The notes under the pieces: generated by a model
Seen by the model: the letters and a program-made list of their open reading frames with translations, nothing else
Databases searched by the model: none
What the model was told of the DNA's origin: nothing
In this document: positions 7,671 through 14,713 of the stretch, in pieces
Numbering within the stretch: position 1 is the stretch's first letter
Layout of the letters: every line of letters begins with the position of its first letter
Assembly: GCF_035938995.1 (NCBI RefSeq)
Contig: NZ_DASZGI010000395.1
Coordinates: 1 to 21,525 of the forward strand
Origin: DASZGI01 sp035938995
GTDB taxonomy: Bacteria; Actinomycetota; Actinomycetes; Streptomycetales; Catenulisporaceae
Reading direction: 5' to 3'
Length of the DNA stretch: 21,525 nt
Position numbers and translations under genes: made by a program

Positions 7671-8034
7671 CAACTCTTCGGATGGACACGTCGCCTCGAG
7701 GTCCCCTACGGCGTGCCAAGAGGAGCAGAGTCCTCCGCCTCAACATCGCTGGGATGCCTGCATGATCGCGCGGTGGCCGCCCGCGTGCCCGACCATCTCA
7801 TCGCACACTGCGACCGCACACGTCAGATCACGAACTGAGGCTGCCGTATCAGCTGCCCCTTCCCGAACGCGGGTTCCAGTCCGGTTCTTGATCGTAGTCG
7901 CGCCGGCCCTGGCAGAGACAGGTCTACGGCGACGTCAGCAGCCGCTGGCCGGGGCTCTCGGCAGACATGTCCTGGCTGACGGAACCCCCTGATATGGTCC
8001 GCTCGCAGTGTTCTGCAGGAACAGGAGGGGGATT
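7671..8034. other. Gene-free stretch upstream of the SPFH gene
   Basis: About 360 bp with no convincing gene. One plus-strand frame through 7749-7838 ends in a locally protein-like run (HDRAVAARVPDHLIAHCDR) but has no good start and no family I recognise; it may be a decayed fragment or chance. A small GAGGA/TCCTC inverted repeat lies near 7720-7735. TGATATGGT near 7990-7998 could be an extended -10 for the SPFH gene, which begins about 36 bases later. Confidence 0.4.
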
Positions 8035-9483
8035 ATGTCGGACGGGAACCGCAACACCTACCTCGACCAGGTCATGGCCCAGCAGGAGCAGCTCGAGTCC
8101 GATCTGCGCTCCAAGCGCGCCACGGCCCCGGCGCCCCAGATGGCCGGCGCGGTGCCCATGCCTGCGCCGCTGCCTGGGGCCGCGCCCATGCCGAAGGCGG
8201 TAGGCCCGGCGCGCAGCGCGGCCGCGGCCGGGGCCAGGCGTTCGCGGTCGCTCCAGGAGCACTTCGGTGCGGAACAGGATGCCGCCCATAACGGCGTCGA
8301 GGTGCGCATCACCGGCGTGGGCCGCTGGAAGACGGTCCTGGTGCCGCCCAACGCGTTCGTGGTCCACACCCGCCGCGGCAAGGCCGAGCCGCTGCACGTC
8401 GGTCTCGGGGTGTCGTTCCGCTACAACCCGCAGACCGACGCCTTCCTGGCCGTTCCCGGCGCGATGCAGACGATCCTGCTCAACGCCTTCTGCATTTGCC
8501 GCGAGTTGCAGGGCGTGCTGGTCCAGGCCTACGTGCAGTGGATCATCCACGATTTCTCGACCGCCTACCGCAAGCTCGACTTCAGCGACCCCGCCGAGCC
8601 GATGCGCCTGGTCAACCTGCAGCTCAAGGAGCAGGCCGAGGCCGCGATCAAGGACAAGGTCGCCACCATGAGCGTGCACGAGGTGCTCAGCGACCGCCAG
8701 CCGATCATCGAGGAGCTGACCGCCCGGCTGCGCGCGGTCGCGGAGGGCGAGGGCGCCGGCGGCTCCGGTGAGGGACTCGGCCTGCGCATCGTGACTGTGC
8801 AGATCAAGGAGGCGGTGGTCAGCTCGGCGCGGCTGTGGGAGAACCTGCAGAAGCCGTTCCGCGCTGAGCAGGGGCGCCTGGCCGCCCTCGCCGAACTCGC
8901 CGCCGACGGCGCGGTCACCGAGAGCCGCATGGCCGAGACCCGGCGCCAGGAGACCCGCCGGCTGGCGGACGAGCGCGACCTGGCCGAGCTGCGGTCCCGC
9001 AACGAGGCCGCGGCCTTCGACCGGGAGGCCGCCGAGCAAGCCCGGCGTGAGCAGCAGGCGCAGGAGAACCAGCGGGAGGCGGCCGAGGCCCGCAACCAGA
9101 CCCACCTGCACGCGCTGAACCTCGAGCGGGAGCGCCACGAGCAGGAGGGCGAGATGGCGCGCCTGCGGATCGGGCAGGAGCAGGAGCTCGGCCGGCTGCG
9201 GCTGGAGGCCGAACTCGCCGCGGCGCGGGCCCGGGTGCAGGCCGACCATGAGCGCGCGATGCTCGAGCTCGAGCGGGAACAGATCCGCGCCGAGATCGGG
9301 AACGCGCGTTCGGCGGCCAGCCTCCAGGCCGAGCTGATCGGCGCCCTGCCGCAGATCGCCGAGAGGCTGCCGGCGCCGGCCGAGTACAAGGCCGTCAACC
9401 TCGGCGGGCACGACTCCGCTTCGCTGGCCGGGCTGGTCGCGCAGCTGACGGCGGTCGTGCAGGCGCTCAAGCCCGGACTCTGA
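8035..9483 (+). CDS. SPFH/Band 7 domain coiled-coil protein (flotillin-like, soluble)
   Basis: This 482-aa protein has four visible parts. Residues 1-75 are a linker rich in Pro, Ala and Met. About 85-265 look like an SPFH/Band 7 fold, with VRITGVGRWKTVLVPPNAFVVHTRRG at its start and VSFRYNPQTDAFLAV after it. About 280-430 are a long charged coiled coil of E/R/A/Q repeats. The C-terminus (435-482) has LPQIAERLPAPAEYKAVNLGG, similar in pattern to the flotillin tail. Proteins of this superfamily form large oligomers and often organise membranes, but here there is no N-terminal hairpin or signal; the only hydrophobic run (146-171) lies inside the fold. It is probably cytoplasmic or peripheral. 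The ATG at 8035 has AGGAGGGG before it. No NfeD or other partner gene is adjacent. Confidence 0.8.
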   Translation: MSDGNRNTYLDQVMAQQEQLESDLRSKRATAPAPQMAGAVPMPAPLPGAAPMPKAVGPARSAAAAGARRSRSLQEHFGAEQDAAHNGVEVRITGVGRWKTVLVPPNAFVVHTRRGKAEPLHVGLGVSFRYNPQTDAFLAVPGAMQTILLNAFCICRELQGVLVQAYVQWIIHDFSTAYRKLDFSDPAEPMRLVNLQLKEQAEAAIKDKVATMSVHEVLSDRQPIIEELTARLRAVAEGEGAGGSGEGLGLRIVTVQIKEAVVSSARLWENLQKPFRAEQGRLAALAELAADGAVTESRMAETRRQETRRLADERDLAELRSRNEAAAFDREAAEQARREQQAQENQREAAEARNQTHLHALNLERERHEQEGEMARLRIGQEQELGRLRLEAELAAARARVQADHERAMLELEREQIRAEIGNARSAASLQAELIGALPQIAERLPAPAEYKAVNLGGHDSASLAGLVAQLTAVVQALKPGL

Positions 9484-9493
9484 TCGATTCGGC

Positions 9494-9532
9494 GTCCGGC
9501 GTGTCGCATTTGTCCAAGACGGCACGCCGGAC
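9494..9532 (+). terminator. Hairpin after the SPFH gene
   Basis: GTCCGGCGTG (9494-9503) and CACGCCGGAC (9523-9532) form a perfect 10-bp stem with a 19-base loop, starting 10 bases after the SPFH stop codon. It is the longest perfect stem I found in the window. The rest of the gap to 9688 shows no gene. Confidence 0.65.
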
Positions 9533-9688
9533 CGCTCCGTGACGCCGGAAACCGTGACGTACCTTCAAAGTCAGTGGGCCGCGCCGCAGCCGGCCCCTGA
9601 CACAGCGCCTTGCCAGGGGAGCGGGGACCAGACTTTGCGCACCTCGGCGTCGGTGTCGACGACGCGGTGGATGGTCTTCACGCCCGGT

Positions 9689-10000
9689 CTACTTCGGGTC
9701 GTTGGAGGCGACGCGCTGGTAGTCGGTGAAGACGACTGGCCCGTCGACCAACTCCGGCCGGTAGACCTCCTCGAACCGCCGCACCGCGTCCGACGCGCCG
9801 TGCGTCTGGTGCGCGGCCTCGTCCTCGAAGATGAACAGGTGGACGAACTTGGTCGGGTCGTCCTGCTGCTGCCAGGCTGAGTACATCCGGGTGCCCGGTT
9901 CGTGGTCGGTGACATAGGCGACGAAGGTCTCAATCGCTGCCAAAACCTTGGGCACGGCGGACTCTTTTACCTGGTAGTGGGCGGTCTGGTAGATCGGCAT
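9689..10000 (-). CDS. Antibiotic biosynthesis monooxygenase (ABM)-fold protein, putative quinol monooxygenase
   Basis: This 103-aa protein has the dimeric alpha+beta-barrel pattern of the ABM family: a first strand IYQTAHYQVKES, a helix AVPKVLAAIETFVAYVTDHEPG, then RMYSAWQQQDDPTKFVHLFIFEDEAAHQTHGAS with the family's F-x-x-x-E-x-x-x-D/H-like segment. Family members are cofactor-free oxygenases of quinols or aromatic polyketides, or simply stress proteins, so the substrate is open. The ATG at 10000 is chosen because GGGAG lies 6 bases upstream; a GTG at 10108 would run through the divergent promoter. It is divergent from the ArsR gene, with overlapping promoters (TTGACT-17-TTCAAT on this strand), so ArsR probably controls it. 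Confidence 0.85.
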   Translation of the reverse strand: MPIYQTAHYQVKESAVPKVLAAIETFVAYVTDHEPGTRMYSAWQQQDDPTKFVHLFIFEDEAAHQTHGASDAVRRFEEVYRPELVDGPVVFTDYQRVASNDPK

Positions 10001-10034
10001 GGTCGGCTCCCTGGTCTGCCGGACGCAGTCATCG

Positions 10035-10075
10035 TTCAACGAGTTCATTGAATATTGGCGCCCGGCTATAGTCAA
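10035..10075. promoter_or_regulatory. Overlapping divergent promoters with ArsR-type inverted repeat
   Basis: Plus strand: TTCATT (10044-10049), 17-base spacer, TATAGT (10067-10072), then 7 bases to the ArsR ATG. Minus strand: TTGACT (10075-10070), 17-base spacer, TTCAAT (10052-10047), leading to the monooxygenase gene. An inverted repeat TTCAA-N8-TTGAA (10035-10052) covers the plus -35 and the minus -10, so one bound dimer could shut both. Confidence 0.6.
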
Positions 10076-10079
10076 CAAC

Positions 10080-10418
10080 ATGCTTGAAGATCCGGCGCTC
10101 GACCGCACCTACGCCGCCCTCGCCGATCCGACGCGCCGCGCGCTGATCGTGGCTTTGCGCGCGGGCGGCGCAAGGATCACCGACCTGGCCGCGCCGTTCC
10201 CGATGACCTTCGCCGGGGTCTCCCGGCACGTCGGTGTCCTCGAGGCGGCCGGGCTGGTGCAGCGCGAGAGACGCGGACGCGAGCACTGGGTCGCGCTGCG
10301 GCCGGACGCCCTGGAGACGGCCGAGCGGTGGATCCGCGAACAGACCGAGTTCTGGTCTTCGCGCGCCGACGCCCTCGCGGCCCGCCTGGAGCGCAGCCGA
10401 AGGGAGCCAGAGGCATGA
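10080..10418 (+). CDS. ArsR-family winged-helix regulator
   Basis: This 112-aa protein matches the compact ArsR/SmtB type found beside SRPBCC genes. It opens with DPALDRTYAALADPTRRALIVAL, the usual first helices, then the helix-turn-helix ITDLAAPFPMTFAGVSRHVGVLEAAGLV (about 33-60, with recognition helix S-R-H-V-x-V-L) and a wing RERRGREHWVAL. No metal-binding cysteines are present, so it probably senses something other than a metal. The ATG at 10080 has no ribosome site but a TATAGT box 7 bases upstream, implying a leaderless mRNA. The stop overlaps the start of the SRPBCC gene (ATGA). It probably represses its own operon and the divergent monooxygenase gene. Confidence 0.92.
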   Translation: MLEDPALDRTYAALADPTRRALIVALRAGGARITDLAAPFPMTFAGVSRHVGVLEAAGLVQRERRGREHWVALRPDALETAERWIREQTEFWSSRADALAARLERSRREPEA

Positions 10419-10912
10419 CCGATACCTCTCCCGTCGTGGTTGTGCGCACGACGCTGCCCGCGCCGCCGAACGTTGTCTACGACGAGTGGCTGGACCCTGA
10501 AGCGTTGACGGAGTGGATGTGTCCGCGCCCGGCCCGCTGCCTCAGGGTGGCCTTGGATCCGCAGGTCGGCGGGGAGCTGCGCATCGACATCGAGGACGAG
10601 GGCGAGCAGTTCTTCGTCAGCGGCACTTTCCTCGCCTTGGACCGACCGCGGCTGCTGCGCTTCACCTGGTCTTGCTCCCTCTGGCCGGATCCGGACCTGG
10701 TGACCACGGTCTCGGTGCACCTGGATCCGCAGGGGAACGGGGACACCCTGATGACGATCCGGCATGCGATGCTGCCTCCTGACGTGCGCATCCGCCACGA
10801 GCACGGCTGGGCGAAGATCGCCGACCAGCTCGCGGACGGACTCGCAGCGTCCGCGACCGTGAGCAACGAGTCTTCCCGGGAACCGCACGCAGGTGCTCGC
10901 AATCGTCGATGA
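10415..10912 (+). CDS. SRPBCC / AHSA1-family protein
   Basis: This 165-aa protein has the START-like helix-grip fold of the AHSA1 (Aha1 C-terminal-like) family: VVVRTTLPAPPNVVYDEWLDPEALTEWM at residues 7-34, GGELRIDIEDEGEQFFVSGTFLALDRPRLLRFTW in the middle, and the C-terminal helix GWAKIADQLADGL near 131-143. The fold makes a hydrophobic ligand cavity; the true ligand is unknown and no enzyme function is implied. It is translated from an ATG that overlaps the ArsR stop codon, so the two are translationally coupled. ArsR plus SRPBCC pairs are common in actinobacteria. After the last helix the C-terminus (about 20 residues, rich in S, R and N) looks unstructured. The 227 bp after the gene hold no evident gene. 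Confidence 0.88.
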   Translation: MTDTSPVVVVRTTLPAPPNVVYDEWLDPEALTEWMCPRPARCLRVALDPQVGGELRIDIEDEGEQFFVSGTFLALDRPRLLRFTWSCSLWPDPDLVTTVSVHLDPQGNGDTLMTIRHAMLPPDVRIRHEHGWAKIADQLADGLAASATVSNESSREPHAGARNRR

Positions 10913-11139
10913 GCGGGCGGGTAATGCCTCGCGCATCGAGGACTGCAAGGTCACCGCCCGCGGTTCGACCCGCCCCGTCAGCATCCGCGCCAGCGGAGCG
11001 GACAGCAGCGGGATACCAGCGGCAGATGCGCCACGACGCGCACCAACTACACCGTAGAAGTTCTGTGGTGGCGGTGCCGGCCGACCGCCCGCCAGTGTGC
11101 CACGCCCGCGCAGCACCCAGACCGAGGAGAGCCCTACCG

Positions 11140-11781
11140 ATGAGCGCACCGGTCCAGCTGCCCGGGTTCCTGCAGACCCTCGCTCCGGTGCTCGACCGCT
11201 GGGGCTACCTGGCCGTCGCGTTCCTGCTGTTCGTCGAGGACTTCGGCGTGCCCGCCCCGGGCGAGACGGTCCTGATCGCCGCGTCCGCCTACGCCGGGGC
11301 CGGGCGGCTGAACATCGTAGCCGTGGGCGTCGTCGCCTTCGCCGCGGCAATGCTCGGTGACAACACCGGCTACGCCATCGGCCACTTCGGCGGGCGCGCC
11401 CTCGTGCTGCGCTATGGCCGCTACGTCCGGCTGACCGAAGAGCGGCTGAGCAAAGCAGAGAGCTTCTTCACCCGACGCGGCGGCGCCATCGTGGCCTTCG
11501 CCCGGTTCATCGAAGGACTGCGCCAAGCCAACGGCATCGTCGCGGGCACCACCGGCATGCACTGGCGCAAGTTCGTGCTCTTCAACGCCCTCGGCGCCGT
11601 TCTGTGGGTCGGCACCTGGACCAGCGTCGGCTACCTGGCCGGCGGCCATATCGAAACCATCTACCGGCAAGTCGGCCGCTACTCCCTCTACCTGCTCGCC
11701 TCCGCAGCCGTGATCGTCATCGTGCTGATTGTCGTCCGCCACCGACGCCGCCGAAACCAGCGCCCGCCAGGGCCGAGTTAG
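11140..11781 (+). CDS. DedA-family (VTT domain) membrane protein
   Basis: This 213-aa integral membrane protein belongs to the DedA/SNARE-associated (VTT) family, some of whose members are proposed lipid or undecaprenyl-phosphate transporters. Seen in the sequence: helix AVAFLLFVEDFGVPAPGETVLIAASAYAG (about 23-51) with the family's E-x(3)-P-x-P-G-E re-entrant motif, a second hydrophobic stretch to about 75, G-D-N-x-G-Y-A-I-G-x-F-G-G after it, the arginine motif FARFIEGLRQANGIVAGTTGMHWRKF, and a final helix before an RHRRRRNQR tail. The ATG at 11140 is preceded by GAGGAG; the open frame extends about 230 bases upstream but is not protein-like. The gene stands alone, convergent with marR. Confidence 0.9.
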   Translation: MSAPVQLPGFLQTLAPVLDRWGYLAVAFLLFVEDFGVPAPGETVLIAASAYAGAGRLNIVAVGVVAFAAAMLGDNTGYAIGHFGGRALVLRYGRYVRLTEERLSKAESFFTRRGGAIVAFARFIEGLRQANGIVAGTTGMHWRKFVLFNALGAVLWVGTWTSVGYLAGGHIETIYRQVGRYSLYLLASAAVIVIVLIVVRHRRRRNQRPPGPS

Positions 11782-11801
11782 GGGGCTGTAACATCGCCCC
11801 C
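11781..11801 (+). terminator. Hairpin at the DedA stop codon
   Basis: GGGGGC (11781-11786) and GCCCCC (11796-11801) form a perfect 6-bp stem with a 9-base loop that begins at the last base of the DedA stop codon. It probably ends the DedA transcript. Confidence 0.5.
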
Positions 11802-11814
11802 GCCAGTCTGTCCA

Positions 11815-11849
11815 CTTCAGGCGCGGTGTCTGAAAAAGGGGGGCTGAAG
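11815..11849 (-). terminator. Hairpin after the MarR gene
   Basis: CTTCAG (11815-11820) pairs with CTGAAG (11844-11849). On the minus strand it follows the MarR stop (11871) by about 21 bases. The stem is short with a long loop, so this is only a candidate. Confidence 0.3.
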
Positions 11850-11870
11850 TCCGGGGACCACCTCGCGATC

Positions 11871-12326
11871 TCAATCCGATGTGATCGCGTCCAGTGCCGC
11901 GGTCAGAGTTTGCAGAGCAGTCAGCACCTGCTGAAATCCCTCGGTGCCGAGCTGTCCGGCGAGTTGCTGCGCCATCGCCCGGTGCGCCGGGCCGATCCGG
12001 GCCAGCGCGGCCCGGCCGTCTTCAGTGAGCACCAGCAGTTTGGCGCGGGCGTGAGCGGGGTTCGGCTGGTACTCGGCCAAGCGCTTGTCGACCAGGAGGT
12101 CGGCGATGCGCTGCACGCTTTGGCGGGTGATGCCCATCGCTCGGGCGATCCCGGCGACCGGCAGCGGCCCGCCCACCACCGCGCCGAGCACCTGCCACCA
12201 GGCCGCGGTCAGGCCCGCCGGCCGGGCCAGCTTCTCAGAGACCTCCAGCAGCTGTCCGTTGAGCCGGAAGACCGTGAGTGCGGTACCCGATAGCAGTTGC
12301 GCTGGATCGGTCGGTGGGCTGCTCAC
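11871..12326 (-). CDS. MarR-family transcriptional regulator
   Basis: This 151-aa protein has the MarR winged-helix layout: a first dimerisation helix (about 15-35), the HTH in LPVAGIARAMGITRQSVQRIADLLVDKRLAEY (about 55-86) and the wing NPAHARAKLLVLTEDGRAAL, then C-terminal helices to the end. Proteins of this family usually repress their own operon and release DNA on binding a small phenolic or oxidant ligand. It begins with a GTG (12326) that overlaps the TGA of the DJ-1/PfpI gene (GTGA), so the two are co-transcribed and coupled. Its likely target is the three-half-site repeat in the promoter at 12953-12977. No cysteine is visible in the DNA-binding part, so direct thiol sensing is not suggested. 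Confidence 0.92.
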   Translation of the reverse strand: MSSPPTDPAQLLSGTALTVFRLNGQLLEVSEKLARPAGLTAAWWQVLGAVVGGPLPVAGIARAMGITRQSVQRIADLLVDKRLAEYQPNPAHARAKLLVLTEDGRAALARIGPAHRAMAQQLAGQLGTEGFQQVLTALQTLTAALDAITSD

Positions 12327-12952
12327 TGTGCGCCCGCCGCCATCAGAACCGGGAACGCGCTCGCGTCGGAGTGCGCGAACAAGCGGTACCAGGCGTCGAG
12401 TACCTCGGGGCTGTACACATCGAGCAGCGCCAGTACTTCGCGGGCGAACTCGATCGGGTTGGTGGGGCCGGCGGTGATGAGGTTGCGGTCGGTGACGGCG
12501 GCGGCCTCACGATAGTGCGCGCCACCGGCGTAGCCCGAGGCGGCCAAGTAGGCGGCCGCGCCACTGGTGTGGTCCCGATCGTCCAATAGTCCTTCGCGGG
12601 CAAGGCCGAGGGTAGCGCCGCAGATCGCCGCGATCGGCACCCCGGATTCCAAGAACTGCCGGGCGGCCCTGGCAAATCGCGCGTTACCGCTGGGCTCGTT
12701 CCAGTTGCTGGCTCCGGGCAGGATCAGCATGGCCGAATCGGCCGGGTCAAGCTCGTCAAGCACCACGTCGGGCAGGATCCGCATACCGCCGACGGTGGTG
12801 ACCGGCTCGCTGCTCTGCGCGACGGTCACCACGTCATAGCGGCCGGGGGAGTGCTGGTAGGCGGCGGATCGAATATGGGCGATTGTGTGCCCGACCTCCC
12901 AGTCGGCAAGCGTGTCGTACACGGCCACGTGAACAATCTTCAGCTCGATCAT
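12323..12952 (-). CDS. DJ-1/PfpI-family protein
   Basis: This 209-aa protein is of the DJ-1/PfpI (class I glutamine amidotransferase-like) fold. The nucleophile elbow is AAICGATLGLA with Cys111, preceded by the acidic residue Glu19 (YDTLADWEVGH) that usually tunes that cysteine. Members act as glyoxalases or deglycases, isonitrile hydratases, chaperones or stress proteins, and this sequence alone does not decide. It is cytoplasmic, with no signal. I chose the ATG at 12952, not the ATG at 12961, because the -10 box CAGAAT overlaps the earlier codon and lies 7 bases before this one, implying a leaderless mRNA. It is the first gene of a two-gene operon with MarR. Confidence 0.9.
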   Translation of the reverse strand: MIELKIVHVAVYDTLADWEVGHTIAHIRSAAYQHSPGRYDVVTVAQSSEPVTTVGGMRILPDVVLDELDPADSAMLILPGASNWNEPSGNARFARAARQFLESGVPIAAICGATLGLAREGLLDDRDHTSGAAAYLAASGYAGGAHYREAAAVTDRNLITAGPTNPIEFAREVLALLDVYSPEVLDAWYRLFAHSDASAFPVLMAAGAQ

Positions 12953-12988
12953 GGACAGCATTCTGTCAATTGGACAGGCTACTGTTAA
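12953..12988 (-). promoter_or_regulatory. DJ-1-marR promoter with MarR-type operator
   Basis: On the minus strand TTAACA (12988-12983), a 17-base spacer and CAGAAT (12965-12960) form a good promoter, with 7 bases to the ATG at 12952. Half-sites GGACAG (12953-12958), CTGTC (12963-12967) and GGACAG (12972-12977) on the plus strand alternate in orientation at 4-base spacing. They cover the -10, the spacer and the start site, an arrangement suited to autorepression. Confidence 0.65.
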
Positions 12989-13004
12989 TTTTGGTTAAGG
13001 TGCG

Positions 13005-14051
13005 CTAGGCGATTCCGGCCGCGGCGAGGGCTTGCAGCAGGGAGGCGGGTGCGGCGTCGGTGAAGGCGTTCGGCCACTTCAGCCGATGGCAGCCGTCGAG
13101 TTCTAGCGCGACGGTGAGTATGTCCGGACCGACGAGTTCCGCGAACCGAGTGGCGGGAGTCGCGCAGATGGGGACAGCCGTGTCGGACGCCTGGTTGAGC
13201 GCTGCGTCTATTGCAGCCTGCTGTGACGCTGTCAGCTTGACGCCGTGGGTGAACGCGCCGACCGCGCCCTGTACGCCGGAGGACGTCTCGGCCGCTCCGT
13301 GGGTCGAGGGCTCGGCGTAGACACACACCGTCGTCGGAGAGACGTTTTCGGAGGGGTGCTCTTTGCTCCACGGGAGCGGAGCCGGGCCCACAAGCGGCAG
13401 TTCGAACAGGTCCTTGTAAGACGACTCGCAGCCGGTGTCGGACTCTTCCTGGGTCTGGACCTGAACCACCATCTGGTCGGCCTCAGCGCGCCAGGGCAGC
13501 GCATTCAGTGCTATCAGGACCTGCTCAAACGGCACCCCGCACCCGTCTTCGGGCAGCTTCGGACGCACGACCACCCCGCCCGCGTCGACCAGGGCGAAGT
13601 TCGGCCGCACGAAGCCCACGGCGGTGCAGATGCCTTGGGTGCTCGGCGCGGAGGGGAGTTTCAGTGCCGCGAGCAGCGGCGCGAGGCCTGAATCGGCGAC
13701 GTCGGCCTCGTCGGCCTGCCACACACCGTTGCCTGGCACCGTGCGCAGCTCCGAACTGCACCGCACGGCTTTGACCGGGTGGAAACCGGCGGGAAGTGGG
13801 ACGTCGACCCGGTCGGTGCTCAGCTTCTGCACGGCGGGGTCGGTCGATGTGGCAGGACATCGGTCGCCGAGCCCGAACGCCGAGGGCTGATTCGACTGAT
13901 CCGACTGGCCAGTATTGCCCGGCTGGCCCGTGGTGGCGCGGGAAAAGCCACCCGGGGGCGGGCCGGAGCTCGCCGTCTGGCAGGCGGTCAGGCCAGTCAG
14001 CGCCGCCAGTGCCGCCGGGATGAGAAAGCTGATTCGGAGACCTCTGCGCAT
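13005..14051 (-). CDS. Secreted lipoprotein of unknown function
   Basis: This 348-aa protein has a lipoprotein signal peptide: MRRGLR, a hydrophobic core (about 8-20) and the lipobox LTAC with Cys24 as the lipidated residue. A Gly/Ser/Gln/Asn-rich linker (25-60) follows, then a large domain with several cysteines (for example DRC near 65, CSS near 98, and others), which could form disulfides outside the membrane. I recognise no enzyme motif. Two segments have related wording (VCVYAEPS and VPICATPA), hinting at an internal repeat. GGGAGGGCGGGG lies before the ATG at 14051. It stands alone, 100 bp downstream of the PH-like gene and convergent with nothing. Confidence 0.85.
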   Translation of the reverse strand: MRRGLRISFLIPAALAALTGLTACQTASSGPPPGGFSRATTGQPGNTGQSDQSNQPSAFGLGDRCPATSTDPAVQKLSTDRVDVPLPAGFHPVKAVRCSSELRTVPGNGVWQADEADVADSGLAPLLAALKLPSAPSTQGICTAVGFVRPNFALVDAGGVVVRPKLPEDGCGVPFEQVLIALNALPWRAEADQMVVQVQTQEESDTGCESSYKDLFELPLVGPAPLPWSKEHPSENVSPTTVCVYAEPSTHGAAETSSGVQGAVGAFTHGVKLTASQQAAIDAALNQASDTAVPICATPATRFAELVGPDILTVALELDGCHRLKWPNAFTDAAPASLLQALAAAGIA

Positions 14052-14152
14052 GTGCCCCGCCCTCCCGTGAAGGCCCCGTGATCGGGAGCCAGTGCACCTT
14101 GGACGGGGCGCGGGAGCGGCAGGTTCCCCTCAGGGCTCGACGACCGTGCGCA

Positions 14153-14506
14153 TCAGACGATCGGGCCGGCCTCCTCGAGGGGGATCTCCTTCAGACCGGA
14201 CCGCTCTCTGATGATCTCCGCGACAGCCGACGGGTCGTCCGGCGTGATGAACGGGCTCACCCGGCTGCCGACGCCGAGAACGATCCCGATCTGCTTGCCC
14301 GGCCTGCCGGGGTCGAGACTCGCCCAGTAGCGCAGATTCGCCGTGCCCCAGATGCGGCCCTTGCCGCGCAGCGCACTAAGTCGCACGCGCCGAGCCGAGC
14401 GGATCGCCGAGTACGGGATCTCCTTGTGCCCCCAGAGGTAGTACCAGCGGATCTCGATCCCGTCCTCGGTACAGGTGATCCATCGGTCGCGATACAGGTC
14501 TGCCAT
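14153..14506 (-). CDS. Small PH-domain-like protein (117 aa)
   Basis: This looks like a bacterial PH-like beta-barrel protein. The visible pattern is ITCTEDGIEIRWYYLWGHKEIPYSAIRSARRVRL (about 10-43), in which a strand pair is followed by the I-P-Y-S-x-I linking turn common in such domains, then GTANLRYWASLDPGRPGKQIGIVLG and a last helix DDPSAVAEIIRERSGL (90-105). There is no membrane helix, so it is cytoplasmic or peripheral. The ligand is unknown. ATG at 14506 is preferred over the GTG at 14512 because GGGG lies 12 bases upstream. It precedes the lipoprotein gene by about 100 bp on the same strand; whether they share a transcript is unclear. Confidence 0.7.
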   Translation of the reverse strand: MADLYRDRWITCTEDGIEIRWYYLWGHKEIPYSAIRSARRVRLSALRGKGRIWGTANLRYWASLDPGRPGKQIGIVLGVGSRVSPFITPDDPSAVAEIIRERSGLKEIPLEEAGPIV

Positions 14507-14685
14507 ACCCACATCATTCCCCGGGGCTACGGGAGCTCGAACGGAGACACGCCGCTGCGGCTAGACGCGCGATGACGGAGCGTAGCCGCCCGGTGATGGG
14601 CGCCTAAAACGATCACGCCGCGCGGGTTGGCCTGCCCTAGGGCTTTGACCTGGGCTAACGGCCGCTCTCTTAAACTACTTCCTCA

Positions 14686-14708
14686 GAGTATACCCTCAGT
14701 GTATTCTC
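14686..14708 (+). promoter_or_regulatory. PadR-operon promoter and operator-like inverted repeat
   Basis: GAGTATAC (14686-14693) and GTATTCTC (14701-14708) form an inverted repeat matching at 7 of 8 positions, with a 7-base spacer. TATTCT (14702-14707) is a fitting -10 box 6 bases before the GTG at 14714. Overlap of repeat and -10 suggests PadR autorepression. No clear -35 is seen (TTCCTC at 14679 is weak). Confidence 0.5.
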
Positions 14709-14713
14709 GGATC

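Noticed and set aside
7749..7838. Short protein-like run before the SPFH gene
   Set aside because: No start codon with support, no recognised family, and the surrounding frame is not protein-like; left as a remark in the gene-free stretch.
7924..9525. 533-codon minus-strand frame opposite the SPFH gene
   Set aside because: Its translation is leucine/arginine/glycine-rich without motifs; the plus strand has a ribosome site and a coherent SPFH and coiled-coil protein. Long antisense frames are usual in high-GC DNA.
10109..11350. 413-codon minus-strand frame across ArsR, SRPBCC and DedA genes
   Set aside because: Spans three well-supported plus-strand genes and is made of arginine/serine runs; no family motif.
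12953..12961. ATG at 12961 as start of the DJ-1 gene
   Set aside because: It overlaps the probable -10 box and has no ribosome site; the ATG at 12952 has the leaderless spacing of 7 bases.
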